Part shown: positions 6,739-13,378 of the stretch, in pieces
Layout of the letters: every line of letters starts with the position of its first letter
How positions within the stretch are numbered: position 1 is the stretch's first letter
NCBI GenBank assembly: GCA_002393195.1
Contig: DGIK01000027.1
Location: forward strand, 1 to 19,482
Direction: 5' to 3'
DNA from: Bacteroidales bacterium UBA3824
Lineage (GTDB): Bacteria > Bacteroidota > Bacteroidia > Bacteroidales > UBA3824
DNA: 19,482 bases
Notes under the pieces: generated by a model
Databases searched by the model: none
The model's input: only the letters and a program-made list of their open reading frames with translations
Told to the model about the DNA's origin: nothing
Position numbers and translations under genes: made by a program

Positions 6739-8172
6739 ATGGTTACTCTGTCCGCTATGTATTCGACCCATTTATGTAAAATTTTTGCTGTGCTGTTGAT
6801 ACTCTGCCTTGCTGCAAAAGTATCGACGGCGCAGCTTGAATTTTCCAACTGGATTGTGGGCAAAAACTCCGTTTTGCACATTGAGCCAGACGGGAGTACA
6901 AGCATTGTCGAAGTTGATAATTTGGCTTCAGATGACAAGTACCTTTTGTCAGACAACGATGGCAACATAATAACGAAAATTGGCTTTTATCCGCTACACT
7001 TTGACGATTGCAACGGCATGACTCTTTTTGAAAATGATGAGCATACGCATACATCTACTCCTATTATGTTTAAGAGTCCCGACTCGAAATATGTATATAT
7101 ATTGCACAATACATATATTCATGAATTAACGGACATAAATCTTATTACACGCAAGACACAATTACGCTGTTTTTGCAAAAAAATATCAGATGATTCAGAT
7201 GAAGGACAAGATATAATGCTGCATGAAGAAATATTACTAACAGATGCCCGTGATTGGCAGTATATCACGGTCGAACGCCCATTTTATTTTGCGCAATCCT
7301 GTTCCGATGGAAGGAGTGTCTGGATTGTTATGCAAGGTCATTCGGACAGATTCATAATTGCCAAACTTAAAGGCAGTGAAATCGAATGCCGCAAGATAGT
7401 TAACTATGACTTGCCCAATTTATTTATTAATTTTTCCGGCAGCCGTGGAAGTTCATTTGCCACTGCTGACGATGGCAGGATTTATTGTTTTGCAACAGAT
7501 ACTTCTTCTCATAAACAAATTCCAAAAACACTATGCCTGCTCTTCGACCAAAAGGAAGGCAATATACTTGGACACAGAATTTTTGATGTGAATGCAGTCC
7601 ATCCTGAACTCACCGAAAGAGGAAAATATATGTATTATTTAAATAATAGAAAAGGGATTATTTACCGCCAGGAAATAAGTGTTATGGAAAATGGTGTCTA
7701 TAATGAAGAAAAAATCTCACCCGACATCACTGCTTATTCCTGGCTGGATACCAATCTTAGAATTGGCCCCGACGGTAACATTTACGTATTTTCTGGGAAA
7801 TCTTCAATCTCCGTAATCTACGATTCAGAGAGCGACAACCCACGGATTGAAACTCTGTTTACTGACATTCCTGACGCAAATATCTGGTTTCCAACCTATC
7901 TGCGCACCAGAGAAACATTTTATTTTACTGTCGATTGCGACAAGTCAGTTAGTTTCCATTACTATGACAAAAAAAATGAAGTGAAATACCATCATTGGGA
8001 TTTTGGCGATGGCAATTCGTCTGACGAAGCAGCCCCGCAACATTATTATGCAAAGACGGGTGTGTATGATGTGACGCTGAAACTTTTTCTGAAAAACGGT
8101 CAGCAAAAAATTCTGCCGTCAAGGGAAATAACCATAAAAGAATTGGAAAAGCCAAAAATCATCTGCGAATAA
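6739..8172 (+). CDS. Exported propeller-like protein with C-terminal PKD domain
   Basis: 477 residues from ATG 6739. The frame also allows GTG 6724, but that coincides with the predicted transcript start, and ATG 6757 is a third option; all give a signal peptide ending 'LCLAAKVSTAQ'. The middle shows propeller-like strand repeats ('DSKYVYILHNTYIHELTDI', 'DDGRIYCFATDTS', 'GPDGNIYVFSGKSS'). A PKD domain follows at about 390-470, with the hallmark 'WDFGDGNSS' near residue 421. The chain stops at 'EKPKIICE', directly after PKD. In Bacteroidota this propeller-PKD layout is usually followed in the same polypeptide by a T9SS type B sorting domain; here that domain is missing, but a separate small protein carrying it lies 687 bp downstream. 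Likely secreted to the periplasm or surface; ligand unknown. Divergent from the PAS-LuxR gene and probably controlled through element B. Confidence 0.85.
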   Translation: MVTLSAMYSTHLCKIFAVLLILCLAAKVSTAQLEFSNWIVGKNSVLHIEPDGSTSIVEVDNLASDDKYLLSDNDGNIITKIGFYPLHFDDCNGMTLFENDEHTHTSTPIMFKSPDSKYVYILHNTYIHELTDINLITRKTQLRCFCKKISDDSDEGQDIMLHEEILLTDARDWQYITVERPFYFAQSCSDGRSVWIVMQGHSDRFIIAKLKGSEIECRKIVNYDLPNLFINFSGSRGSSFATADDGRIYCFATDTSSHKQIPKTLCLLFDQKEGNILGHRIFDVNAVHPELTERGKYMYYLNNRKGIIYRQEISVMENGVYNEEKISPDITAYSWLDTNLRIGPDGNIYVFSGKSSISVIYDSESDNPRIETLFTDIPDANIWFPTYLRTRETFYFTVDCDKSVSFHYYDKKNEVKYHHWDFGDGNSSDEAAPQHYYAKTGVYDVTLKLFLKNGQQKILPSREITIKELEKPKIICE

Positions 8173-8185
8173 TTCGCAAAAAATT

Positions 8186-8201
8186 ACCCTAAAGTGTCTA
8201 A
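8186..8201 (+). promoter_or_regulatory. Shared promoter element, copy C
   Basis: ACCCTAAAGTGTCTAA, identical to copy B. Counted start to start it lies 36 bp from the -7 box at 8222, 10 bp closer than in A and B. It therefore sits over the -33 position, the usual place for an activator that contacts sigma. Confidence 0.75.
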
Positions 8202-8221
8202 CAAATCTCGAAAATTATCAT

Positions 8222-8229
8222 TATATTTG
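8222..8229 (+). promoter_or_regulatory. -7 box for the Ig-like/type-B-CTD gene pair
   Basis: TATATTTG, a full TAnnTTTG match, 31 nt before ATG 8260. No -33 TTTG is present at the right distance (8198-8201 is CTAA, inside element C). CGAAAATT at 8209-8216 matches the same stretch in promoter B (6698-6705). Confidence 0.7.
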
Positions 8230-8259
8230 CAGCCACAAAACTAATAAAAAATTCATAAT

Positions 8260-8856
8260 ATGAAACAAATCATCTTAACAGCATTGCTGTCAGCGATTTG
8301 CATCATTGCAAACGCACAGGAAACCGACGACACTCAGGAAGTAAGCACGGACGAAACTAAGTATTACCGCATCGACGAGGCTACTGAAGGTTCCAATTAT
8401 ACTTGGTGGACAGACCCGACGGACGCCGGCGTCATCACCACAAACACAGAAAACGGCTCCCGTATCTCAGTAACATGGAAAAAGCAAGGCACGCTCATGG
8501 TACAAGAAACCAACTCCGACGGATGCACGAGCGGCATCACCTCGCTCAAAATAGTAATCAAAGATGACCCCACGCTGTACGCCGAATTTAAGACCCAAGC
8601 ATTGTGCTTCGGCGAGGAGGCTGTAATAAAGTTTCCCGAGGAAGCCAAAATGCCCATCAAGTTCACCTACACATTCGACGGACAGGAGCGCACCGTACAT
8701 GACTGCAACAAATACACCTACCCACTTGGCACAGAATCAGGCACTTACATATTCGTAGGCGGCACAGATGCCAACAATGTAAAGATAGAGCCCAACGGAC
8801 ACGCCACCGCAACTATCGCGCTCCCGCTCAAAAAACTCACCATCAAAACAGAGTGA
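8260..8856 (+). CDS. Small exported Ig/PKD-like protein
   Basis: 198 residues from ATG 8260 with a signal peptide (MKQIILTALLSAICIIANAQ). The mature part has 'YYRIDEATEGSNYTWWTDPT' and 'SVTWKKQGTLMVQETNSDGC', which resemble the PKD/Ig-like repeats seen next to T9SS type B sorting domains in Bacteroidota gliding-associated proteins. A second beta domain follows from about residue 105 ('DDPTLYAEFKTQALCFGEE'). There are three cysteines in the mature chain. It has no sorting domain itself. The stop at 8854-8856 is 2 nt before the next gene's ATG, so the two are translationally coupled and probably act as a pair. Function unknown; a partner or adaptor of the downstream CTD protein is an inference. 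Confidence 0.85.
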   Translation: MKQIILTALLSAICIIANAQETDDTQEVSTDETKYYRIDEATEGSNYTWWTDPTDAGVITTNTENGSRISVTWKKQGTLMVQETNSDGCTSGITSLKIVIKDDPTLYAEFKTQALCFGEEAVIKFPEEAKMPIKFTYTFDGQERTVHDCNKYTYPLGTESGTYIFVGGTDANNVKIEPNGHATATIALPLKKLTIKTE

Positions 8857-8858
8857 TT

Positions 8859-9440
8859 ATGAAAACAATTGCGACAACACTAATAATGACCCTCGCGCTG
8901 CTCACCGCACAGGCGCAGGAAGCCGACTACGTGATAGAAGGCGAGCAGGGCAAAGAGATTGTGCTCAATGTGAGCGGATTGTTGGACGACGGCAATTCGC
9001 AACTCTCGGTATCTATGATAGAGGGCGACAGCGACGATTTCAGAGTCTCGGATTTCAACGACGGCAAGATTTCGTTTGTATTCAATGCCGCCAGCGATTA
9101 TTTGTTTGACTTCAAGGAGCAACTTGGTGAGTGCAGCTTCAACACCACAGTGCGCTTCGAGATATTGAAGGACATCGAATTGTATGTGCCTAATATCTTC
9201 ACTCCCGACGGCGACGGCATCAACGACCAATTCCACATCAAATATGACCGCAGTCCAGAGGCGTTTGACATTGTGATATACAACCGCGAGGGCAAAAAAA
9301 TGTATTCGTCCACCAATCCTGATTTTCATTGGGACGGCTCCAACTGCGCCGCCGGAGTGTATAGTTACGTTATAAAATACAACAGCCTTGGACGCCCCAA
9401 AAGCGTATCGGGCTACATCACCCTTGCCGACCGCCGATAA
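8859..9440 (+). CDS. Small T9SS type B sorting-domain protein
   Basis: 193 residues from ATG 8859; an in-frame GTG at 8853 overlaps the upstream stop and is less likely. Signal peptide MKTIATTLIMTLALLTAQAQ, then one short beta domain (about 21-108). A gliding-motility-associated / T9SS type B C-terminal domain fills residues 110-193, with 'VPNIFTPDGDGINDQFHI', 'DIVIYNREGKKMYSS', 'FHWDG' and 'AAGVYSYVIKY'. Such domains direct cargo through the type IX secretion system to the cell surface. In Porphyromonas gingivalis, type B CTD proteins such as PG1035 bind PorP-like proteins and so connect to PorE at the cell wall. With only one small domain besides the CTD, this protein looks like an anchor or adaptor rather than an enzyme. 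Its 3' end overlaps the convergent gene by 23 bp. Confidence 0.9.
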   Translation: MKTIATTLIMTLALLTAQAQEADYVIEGEQGKEIVLNVSGLLDDGNSQLSVSMIEGDSDDFRVSDFNDGKISFVFNAASDYLFDFKEQLGECSFNTTVRFEILKDIELYVPNIFTPDGDGINDQFHIKYDRSPEAFDIVIYNREGKKMYSSTNPDFHWDGSNCAAGVYSYVIKYNSLGRPKSVSGYITLADRR

Positions 9441-9885
9441 GGTCGCCATATTGCGGAATCTCTTTTAGAAATGTGTACTTCGATGTAGCCGAGTCAAACT
9501 TCGCGCAATAATGGCTCAGCCCGTTTGTTACAATTATTAGAGGTGCTTTGAATTTGATATTGTACCTTGCCACCTGATTGAAGGTCTCTTGTGTAATCTT
9601 TACGTCCGCCGCCTTGCACTCGACAACCACCAAAGGATTGCCGTTGCGGTCATAGACCACGATGTCGGAGCGTTTTTGGGTGTTGAAAAGCTTCAGCCCA
9701 TTTTCGGTCATCATCAGCGACGGCGGGTAATGCAAATCCTCAATGAGATAATGCACAAAATTTTGCCGCACCCATTCCTCCGGGGTGAGTACAAGGCGTT
9801 TTTTTCTGATGATATCAAAGATATATGTATTTTGCCCGTCGGTGCTAATGATGAGGTCGTGACGGGGAAGATTGAGACGTTCCAT
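9418..9885 (-). CDS. Stand-alone HsdR N-terminal-like nuclease domain protein
   Basis: 155 residues from ATG 9885 (MERLNLPRHDL). An in-frame extension upstream (MVGRHEIIIIK) would overlap the preceding gene and adds nothing recognisable. It belongs to the HSDR_N_2 type: the N-terminal nuclease domain of type I restriction R subunits found alone. PD-(D/E)XK residues are visible as D74 ('KRSDIVVYD'), E89 and K91 ('VVVECKA'), so the active site looks intact. No helicase or DNA-specificity subunit is nearby, and such lone domains are widespread in Bacteroidota near holA, which argues for a chromosomal housekeeping role rather than a restriction system. It lies 14 nt downstream of the 154-aa gene and is probably cotranscribed with it. 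Substrate unknown. Confidence 0.85.
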   Translation of the reverse strand: MERLNLPRHDLIISTDGQNTYIFDIIRKKRLVLTPEEWVRQNFVHYLIEDLHYPPSLMMTENGLKLFNTQKRSDIVVYDRNGNPLVVVECKAADVKITQETFNQVARYNIKFKAPLIIVTNGLSHYCAKFDSATSKYTFLKEIPQYGDLIGGRQG

Positions 9886-9899
9886 TATTTTAATTATAA

Positions 9900-10364
9900 T
9901 TATTTCATGTCGCCCGACCAACCGTGTCCCAAGTCCCAGTGACGGTCATACACAAATTCAAAATACGGCAACGCAAATTCTTGTTCCAACAATACAGTCA
10001 ATTGTTCCTGAATAGGCTCCGCCCAATGCCCGACAAGCACAATAAACTTGTCGATATTCCATGTAACGCGCCCTCGCGGCACTTTGGTGTAATCGCCGGT
10101 AAATTTGGTGTCCTCGTGCTTAGCCTGTGCGCGGTAATATTCCTTAGCCCACACTTGACGGTGGAGTTGAGGGTAATTGACAAAGGGCAATCCCTTTTCG
10201 GCGGCATCCTCCACCTTTTTTGGGGTGAGTTCCTGTTTGCGCACACCAAACAATTCGTTGGCTTCCATATCGTACCAAAAAATCCCAATGCATGGCAGCG
10301 AAGTGTCAAATTCTTTCATGCTCTCCATCTGCGCGGCATGTTGTGACGGTGTAAGTTGTGTCAT
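9900..10364 (-). CDS. Conserved hypothetical cytoplasmic protein
   Basis: 154 residues from ATG 10364. No signal peptide, membrane segment or known catalytic motif. It is rich in aromatic residues and His ('LPCIGIFWYDMEANELFGVR', 'YPQLHRQVWAKEYYRAQ', 'YDRHWDLGHGWSG'). I recall similar proteins in Bacteroidales but no function for them. First gene of a probable operon with the HsdR-N protein; divergent from AMP nucleosidase. Its promoter region is nearly identical to that of the membrane protein gene starting at 12117. Confidence 0.75.
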   Translation of the reverse strand: MTQLTPSQHAAQMESMKEFDTSLPCIGIFWYDMEANELFGVRKQELTPKKVEDAAEKGLPFVNYPQLHRQVWAKEYYRAQAKHEDTKFTGDYTKVPRGRVTWNIDKFIVLVGHWAEPIQEQLTVLLEQEFALPYFEFVYDRHWDLGHGWSGDMK

Positions 10365-10383
10365 AATTAGTTGATTAATCTAC

Positions 10384-10406
10384 AAATTTTGCCGAAAGTT
10401 ACACAT
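10384..10406 (-). promoter_or_regulatory. Promoter/start region of the 154-aa gene
   Basis: The minus strand carries TAACTTTC (10394-10401), one mismatch from TAnnTTTG, followed by GGCAAAATTT. Over these 23 bp, 20 bases match 12126-12148, which lies at the same place upstream of another minus-strand gene. Confidence 0.45.
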
Positions 10407-10442
10407 ATTTTTTCGCTTGTTCAAAAAAATTGGCATCATTTT

Positions 10443-10473
10443 TTTGTATTATGTAAAAAAAGCATTTATTTTG
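10443..10473 (+). promoter_or_regulatory. Probable promoter of AMP nucleosidase
   Basis: TTTG (10443-10446), 19 bp, then TTATTTTG (10466-10473), one mismatch from the consensus. Predicted leader of about 37 nt before ATG 10515. Confidence 0.45.
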
Positions 10474-10514
10474 TGATTGCTAATACATACAAACATCAAT
10501 TACACCCTCATATT

Positions 10515-11294
10515 ATGAAGACAAAAGAAGAAATCGTAAACAACTGGCTGCCAAGATATACGGGGCGCGAAATCGCCGACTTCGACAAGTACGTGCTGCT
10601 CACCAACTTCACCAACTACCTCGACCTCTTCGCCAAAAAGTTTGGCACGAAGGTCATAGGCCTCGACAAGAATATGCCCAGCGTATCAGCCGACGGCATC
10701 ACGCTCATCAACTTTGGAATGGGCAGCCCCAACGCCGCCACCATTATGGATCTCCTCAGCGCAATCAACCCCGAGGCGGTGCTTTTCCTCGGCAAATGCG
10801 GCGGCCTCAAAAAAATAAACAAACTCGGCGACATCATTCTGCCCATTGCAGCCATCAGAGGCGAAGGCACTTCCGACCAATACATGCCGCCCGAAGTGCC
10901 GGCTTTGCCCGCATTCCAACTCGTGAGGGCGGCGTCGGCTGTGGTTCGCGACCTCGGCCACGACTACTGGACCGGCACCGTATATACCACCAACCGCCGC
11001 GTATGGGAGTGGGACGAAGATTTCAAAAACTACCTGCGTCAAATCCGAACAATGGGCGTAGATATGGAGACCGCAACATTATTCACAGTTGCATTCAAAA
11101 ACAAGATACCCTGCGGCGCGATGCTCCTCGTATCCGACCAGCCGATGGTGGCATCGGGAGTAAAGACCCGCGAAAGCGACAACAAGGTAACACACAATTA
11201 CGTGGAAGACCACCTCGAAATGGGCATCCGCACACTCAAGGAAATCATGAACAATTGCCGGAGCGTCAAGCACCTTCGTTTTGACGAAGACTAA
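10515..11294 (+). CDS. amn: AMP nucleosidase (short Bacteroidota form)
   Basis: 259 residues from ATG 10515. The frame continues upstream to 10371 but passes through the promoter region, and MKTKEEIVNNWLPRYTGREI is the expected family start. It hydrolyses AMP to adenine and ribose 5-phosphate in the cytoplasm, a purine salvage and adenylate-balancing step. Nucleoside phosphorylase-fold motifs are present: GMGSPNA (68-74, phosphate side), GKCGG (93-97), GVDMETA (181-187, ribose binding) and VSDQP (206-210, with the likely catalytic Asp208). The E. coli enzyme is about 480 residues; this shorter type lacks the N-terminal regulatory domain. The 3' end overlaps the convergent membrane protein gene by 29 bp. 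Confidence 0.93.
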   Translation: MKTKEEIVNNWLPRYTGREIADFDKYVLLTNFTNYLDLFAKKFGTKVIGLDKNMPSVSADGITLINFGMGSPNAATIMDLLSAINPEAVLFLGKCGGLKKINKLGDIILPIAAIRGEGTSDQYMPPEVPALPAFQLVRAASAVVRDLGHDYWTGTVYTTNRRVWEWDEDFKNYLRQIRTMGVDMETATLFTVAFKNKIPCGAMLLVSDQPMVASGVKTRESDNKVTHNYVEDHLEMGIRTLKEIMNNCRSVKHLRFDED

Positions 11295-12117
11295 ACAAAT
11301 TCTTTTTTTTGAGCAGGATGGATATTACAAACATAACCCCCATTGCCATAAAGAAATAGCCCATTACAGTCCATACAACGGATGCCAACGCGCCCGAATC
11401 GTCCATAGAGATGCGGTCGCCGCCTACGAGAACGATATTTTTGCCGGGAAATACGCCCAACGACGCCCTGCCGTTGCCAAGCCTTGCCGCAAAGGTAGCC
11501 TTCTCGTCTTGTGCCATGTAGGTAACATTGAAGCAGAAACTATAATCGCCTCGATTGGGATAAAAGCGGGAGTTAATGAAAAATTCCGTCTTGCGCGGGT
11601 TGATTTCTGATTCCCAAATACGGTACATCTTTTTCATATACGAAAATAGGAATACCAGCGAATCGGGCTTTTGGAGAGGCGTGCCGTCGTTGAGGTACAA
11701 GTCGCCAATTATCTGACAATAAGGCTCTTCTGCAATAGGGAGAGCCAAAGTGTCAAAATTGGTGTTTGCTTCGCGTTCTTTGAGCGATGATTGTCTCTCC
11801 TTTACAATATCGATGCAGACGTAAGAGCCTACAAGGAGGTCGAGCACCGTGTCTTTTACGAGATGCGCCTTTTGGAATACATAATCCTTGATGAGATAAT
11901 CCTTCGGGTTGCCACTATTGACGGCGGCGGAGATTTCTGCGTCGGAAGACAGCACAGGCAGATTTAACATACGCTCCTGCAATTCGTCCTGACTTGCCGT
12001 CTCCTTGCCCATGCCCTTGAGCCACCATCCAAATATAAACACGCCGACACAAAAAGCCAGCGACAGCACCATCAAAACAATGGCGCAACCTTTTTTTTCG
12101 TTATTTTCCATAACCAT
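11266..12117 (-). CDS. Membrane protein with two TM helices and a large loop, unknown function
   Basis: 283 residues from ATG 12117 (MVMENNEKKG); ATG 12111 is an equally good start, and an in-frame TTG at 12123 is less likely. TM1 lies at about 10-33 ('CAIVLMVLSLAFCVGVFIFG') and TM2 at about 248-270 ('VVWTVMGYFFMAMGVMFVIS'), with a short basic tail. The roughly 210-residue loop between them is probably periplasmic. It contains no motif I recognise, though 'IIGDLYLNDGTPLQKPDSLV' and 'VVWTVMGYFF' give anchors for a search. It stands alone between amn and holA on the opposite strand. Confidence 0.8.
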   Translation of the reverse strand: MVMENNEKKGCAIVLMVLSLAFCVGVFIFGWWLKGMGKETASQDELQERMLNLPVLSSDAEISAAVNSGNPKDYLIKDYVFQKAHLVKDTVLDLLVGSYVCIDIVKERQSSLKEREANTNFDTLALPIAEEPYCQIIGDLYLNDGTPLQKPDSLVFLFSYMKKMYRIWESEINPRKTEFFINSRFYPNRGDYSFCFNVTYMAQDEKATFAARLGNGRASLGVFPGKNIVLVGGDRISMDDSGALASVVWTVMGYFFMAMGVMFVISILLKKKNLFSLRQNEGA

Positions 12118-12125
12118 CTTCAAAA

Positions 12126-12148
12126 AAAATTTGCCGAAAGATACGCAT
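12126..12148 (-). promoter_or_regulatory. Promoter/start region of the two-TM protein gene
   Basis: The minus strand reads TATCTTTC (12136-12143), one mismatch from the -7 consensus, then GGCAAATTTT. ATG 12117 would lie only about 15 nt after the predicted start. See the matching region at 10384-10406. Confidence 0.45.
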
Positions 12149-12153
12149 TATTT

Positions 12154-12184
12154 TTTGTTGTGGCAAAAAAAATAATTACTTTTG
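12154..12184 (+). promoter_or_regulatory. Promoter of holA
   Basis: TTTG (12154-12157), 19 bp, TACTTTTG (12177-12184): full consensus match. Predicted leader of about 42 nt before ATG 12231. Confidence 0.75.
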
Positions 12185-12230
12185 CAGCATACGCCATTAC
12201 AATTATAATAACAAAAACACCAAACGCGCC

Positions 12231-13235
12231 ATGGCAGCCACATACGAATCCATAATGTCTGACTTGAAGGCCGGTAAGTACGCCAACGTCTATCTCCTGC
12301 AAGGGGACGAGCCGTACTACATCGACCAAATATCCGGCTATATAGAAAACAACGCCCTCACGCCCGACGAGAGGGTTTTCAATCAGACCGTTGTCTATGG
12401 CAAGGACACCGACGTGAGAAACCTCGACGTGATGGCGCGCAGATTCCCGGCAATGGCAAAATACCAGGTGCTTATTGTAAAGGAGGCGCAAGACCTCAAA
12501 AAAATCGACGACCTCGTGTATTACGTCCAAAAACCGCAAAAGACCACAATACTCGTCCTGTGCCACAAATACAAGACACTCGACAAGCGCAAAAAACTCG
12601 CCTCACTCATTGAGAAGACGGGGGTGCTATTCACATCGGCAAAACTCTATGAAAACAAGATTCCCGCGTGGATCGACAATTATATAAAGGGGCTCGGACT
12701 CGTTAGCAATCCCAATTCTACGAGGCTGCTGACGGAATACCTCGGCACCGACCTCTCCAAAATTAGCAACGAACTCGACAAACTCGCCATCGCTCTGCCC
12801 AAGGGAGCCACCGTGACGCCAGAAATCATTCAGGACAACATCGGCATCTCCAAAGACTACAACAACTTCGAGCTTCAGAACGTAATAGCCAAGGGCAACG
12901 TGGAAAAGGCGGCGAGGATTGTGGCACATTTTGCCAAAAATCAAAAAGACAACCCCATCGTGCTGACAATAACATCATTGTACGGATTCTTCTCCAAGAT
13001 GTTGATTTATTGGCAGTACCAAGGCAAAGACAACGCCACGCTCGCGGCTGCAATGGGCTGCAACCCGTATTTCCTGCGCGATTATCAGGAAGCATCGAGG
13101 ACATTTAGCCTGCCGAGGGTAATCAACGCCATCTCCCTGCTCCGCGAATACGACCTCAAGAGCAAAGGCGTGGGCAATGTATCCACCGACGGCGGCGCAT
13201 TGTTGCAGGAATTGGTGTTCAAAATAATGCACTAA
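12231..13235 (+). CDS. holA: DNA polymerase III subunit delta
   Basis: 334 residues from ATG 12231. The delta subunit opens the beta clamp within the clamp-loader complex during replication. The family start is clear ('YANVYLLQGDEPYYIDQI', residues about 17-34), followed by 'QVLIVKEAQDLKK' and 'TTILVLCHKYKTLDKRKK' in the N-terminal AAA+-like part, which as usual for delta lacks a working Walker A. The lid and collar regions show 'LLTEYLGTDLSKISNELDKL' and 'VLTITSLYGFFSKMLIYWQY'. Full family length with no disruption. It has its own promoter (12154-12184), divergent from the membrane protein gene. Confidence 0.95.
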   Translation: MAATYESIMSDLKAGKYANVYLLQGDEPYYIDQISGYIENNALTPDERVFNQTVVYGKDTDVRNLDVMARRFPAMAKYQVLIVKEAQDLKKIDDLVYYVQKPQKTTILVLCHKYKTLDKRKKLASLIEKTGVLFTSAKLYENKIPAWIDNYIKGLGLVSNPNSTRLLTEYLGTDLSKISNELDKLAIALPKGATVTPEIIQDNIGISKDYNNFELQNVIAKGNVEKAARIVAHFAKNQKDNPIVLTITSLYGFFSKMLIYWQYQGKDNATLAAAMGCNPYFLRDYQEASRTFSLPRVINAISLLREYDLKSKGVGNVSTDGGALLQELVFKIMH

Positions 13236-13265
13236 AAAAATTGAAATAATTTTTTTGCATTTTTA

Positions 13266-13297
13266 TTTGCATTTGGCGTATTTGTTGTTTAATTTTA
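13266..13297 (+). promoter_or_regulatory. Probable promoter of the sensor gene
   Basis: TTTG (13266-13269), 20 bp, TAATTTTA (13290-13297; last base differs from consensus). It would give a leader of about 77 nt. Confidence 0.45.
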
Positions 13298-13310
13298 TGC
13301 AGAAAAATTA

Positions 13311-13342
13311 TGCGCGTCTGGGCAAAATGCCCTTATCGCGCA
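13311..13342 (+). promoter_or_regulatory. Two-tier hairpin in the sensor gene leader
   Basis: Outer stem TGCGCG (13311-13316) / CGCGCA (13337-13342), internal loop TCT / TTAT, inner stem GGGCA / TGCCC with loop AAA (13320-13332). There is no following T-run, so it is not an ordinary terminator. It ends 36 nt before ATG 13379, inside the predicted leader. Confidence 0.5.
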
Positions 13343-13378
13343 ATCAACTGATAATTAGAAATTTAACATACAAACGAG

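Noticed and set aside
8161..8260. Frameshift joining the PKD protein to the downstream Ig-like protein
   Set aside because: The gap holds an in-frame stop, a promoter with element C, and the next gene has its own signal peptide, so these are separate genes.
11748..11762. Fourth copy of the AAAGTGTC element
   Set aside because: Only CAAAGTGTCAAAA matches. It lacks ACCC, lies inside a coding region and has no -7 box at the right distance.
12120..12566. 148-codon open frame on the minus strand overlapping the holA start
   Set aside because: It covers the holA promoter and conserved N-terminus in reverse; no supporting feature.
13234..13257. Terminator after holA
   Set aside because: An A/T-only hairpin (AAAAAAATT / AATTTTTTT) is present but has no GC stem, so it is too weak to call.
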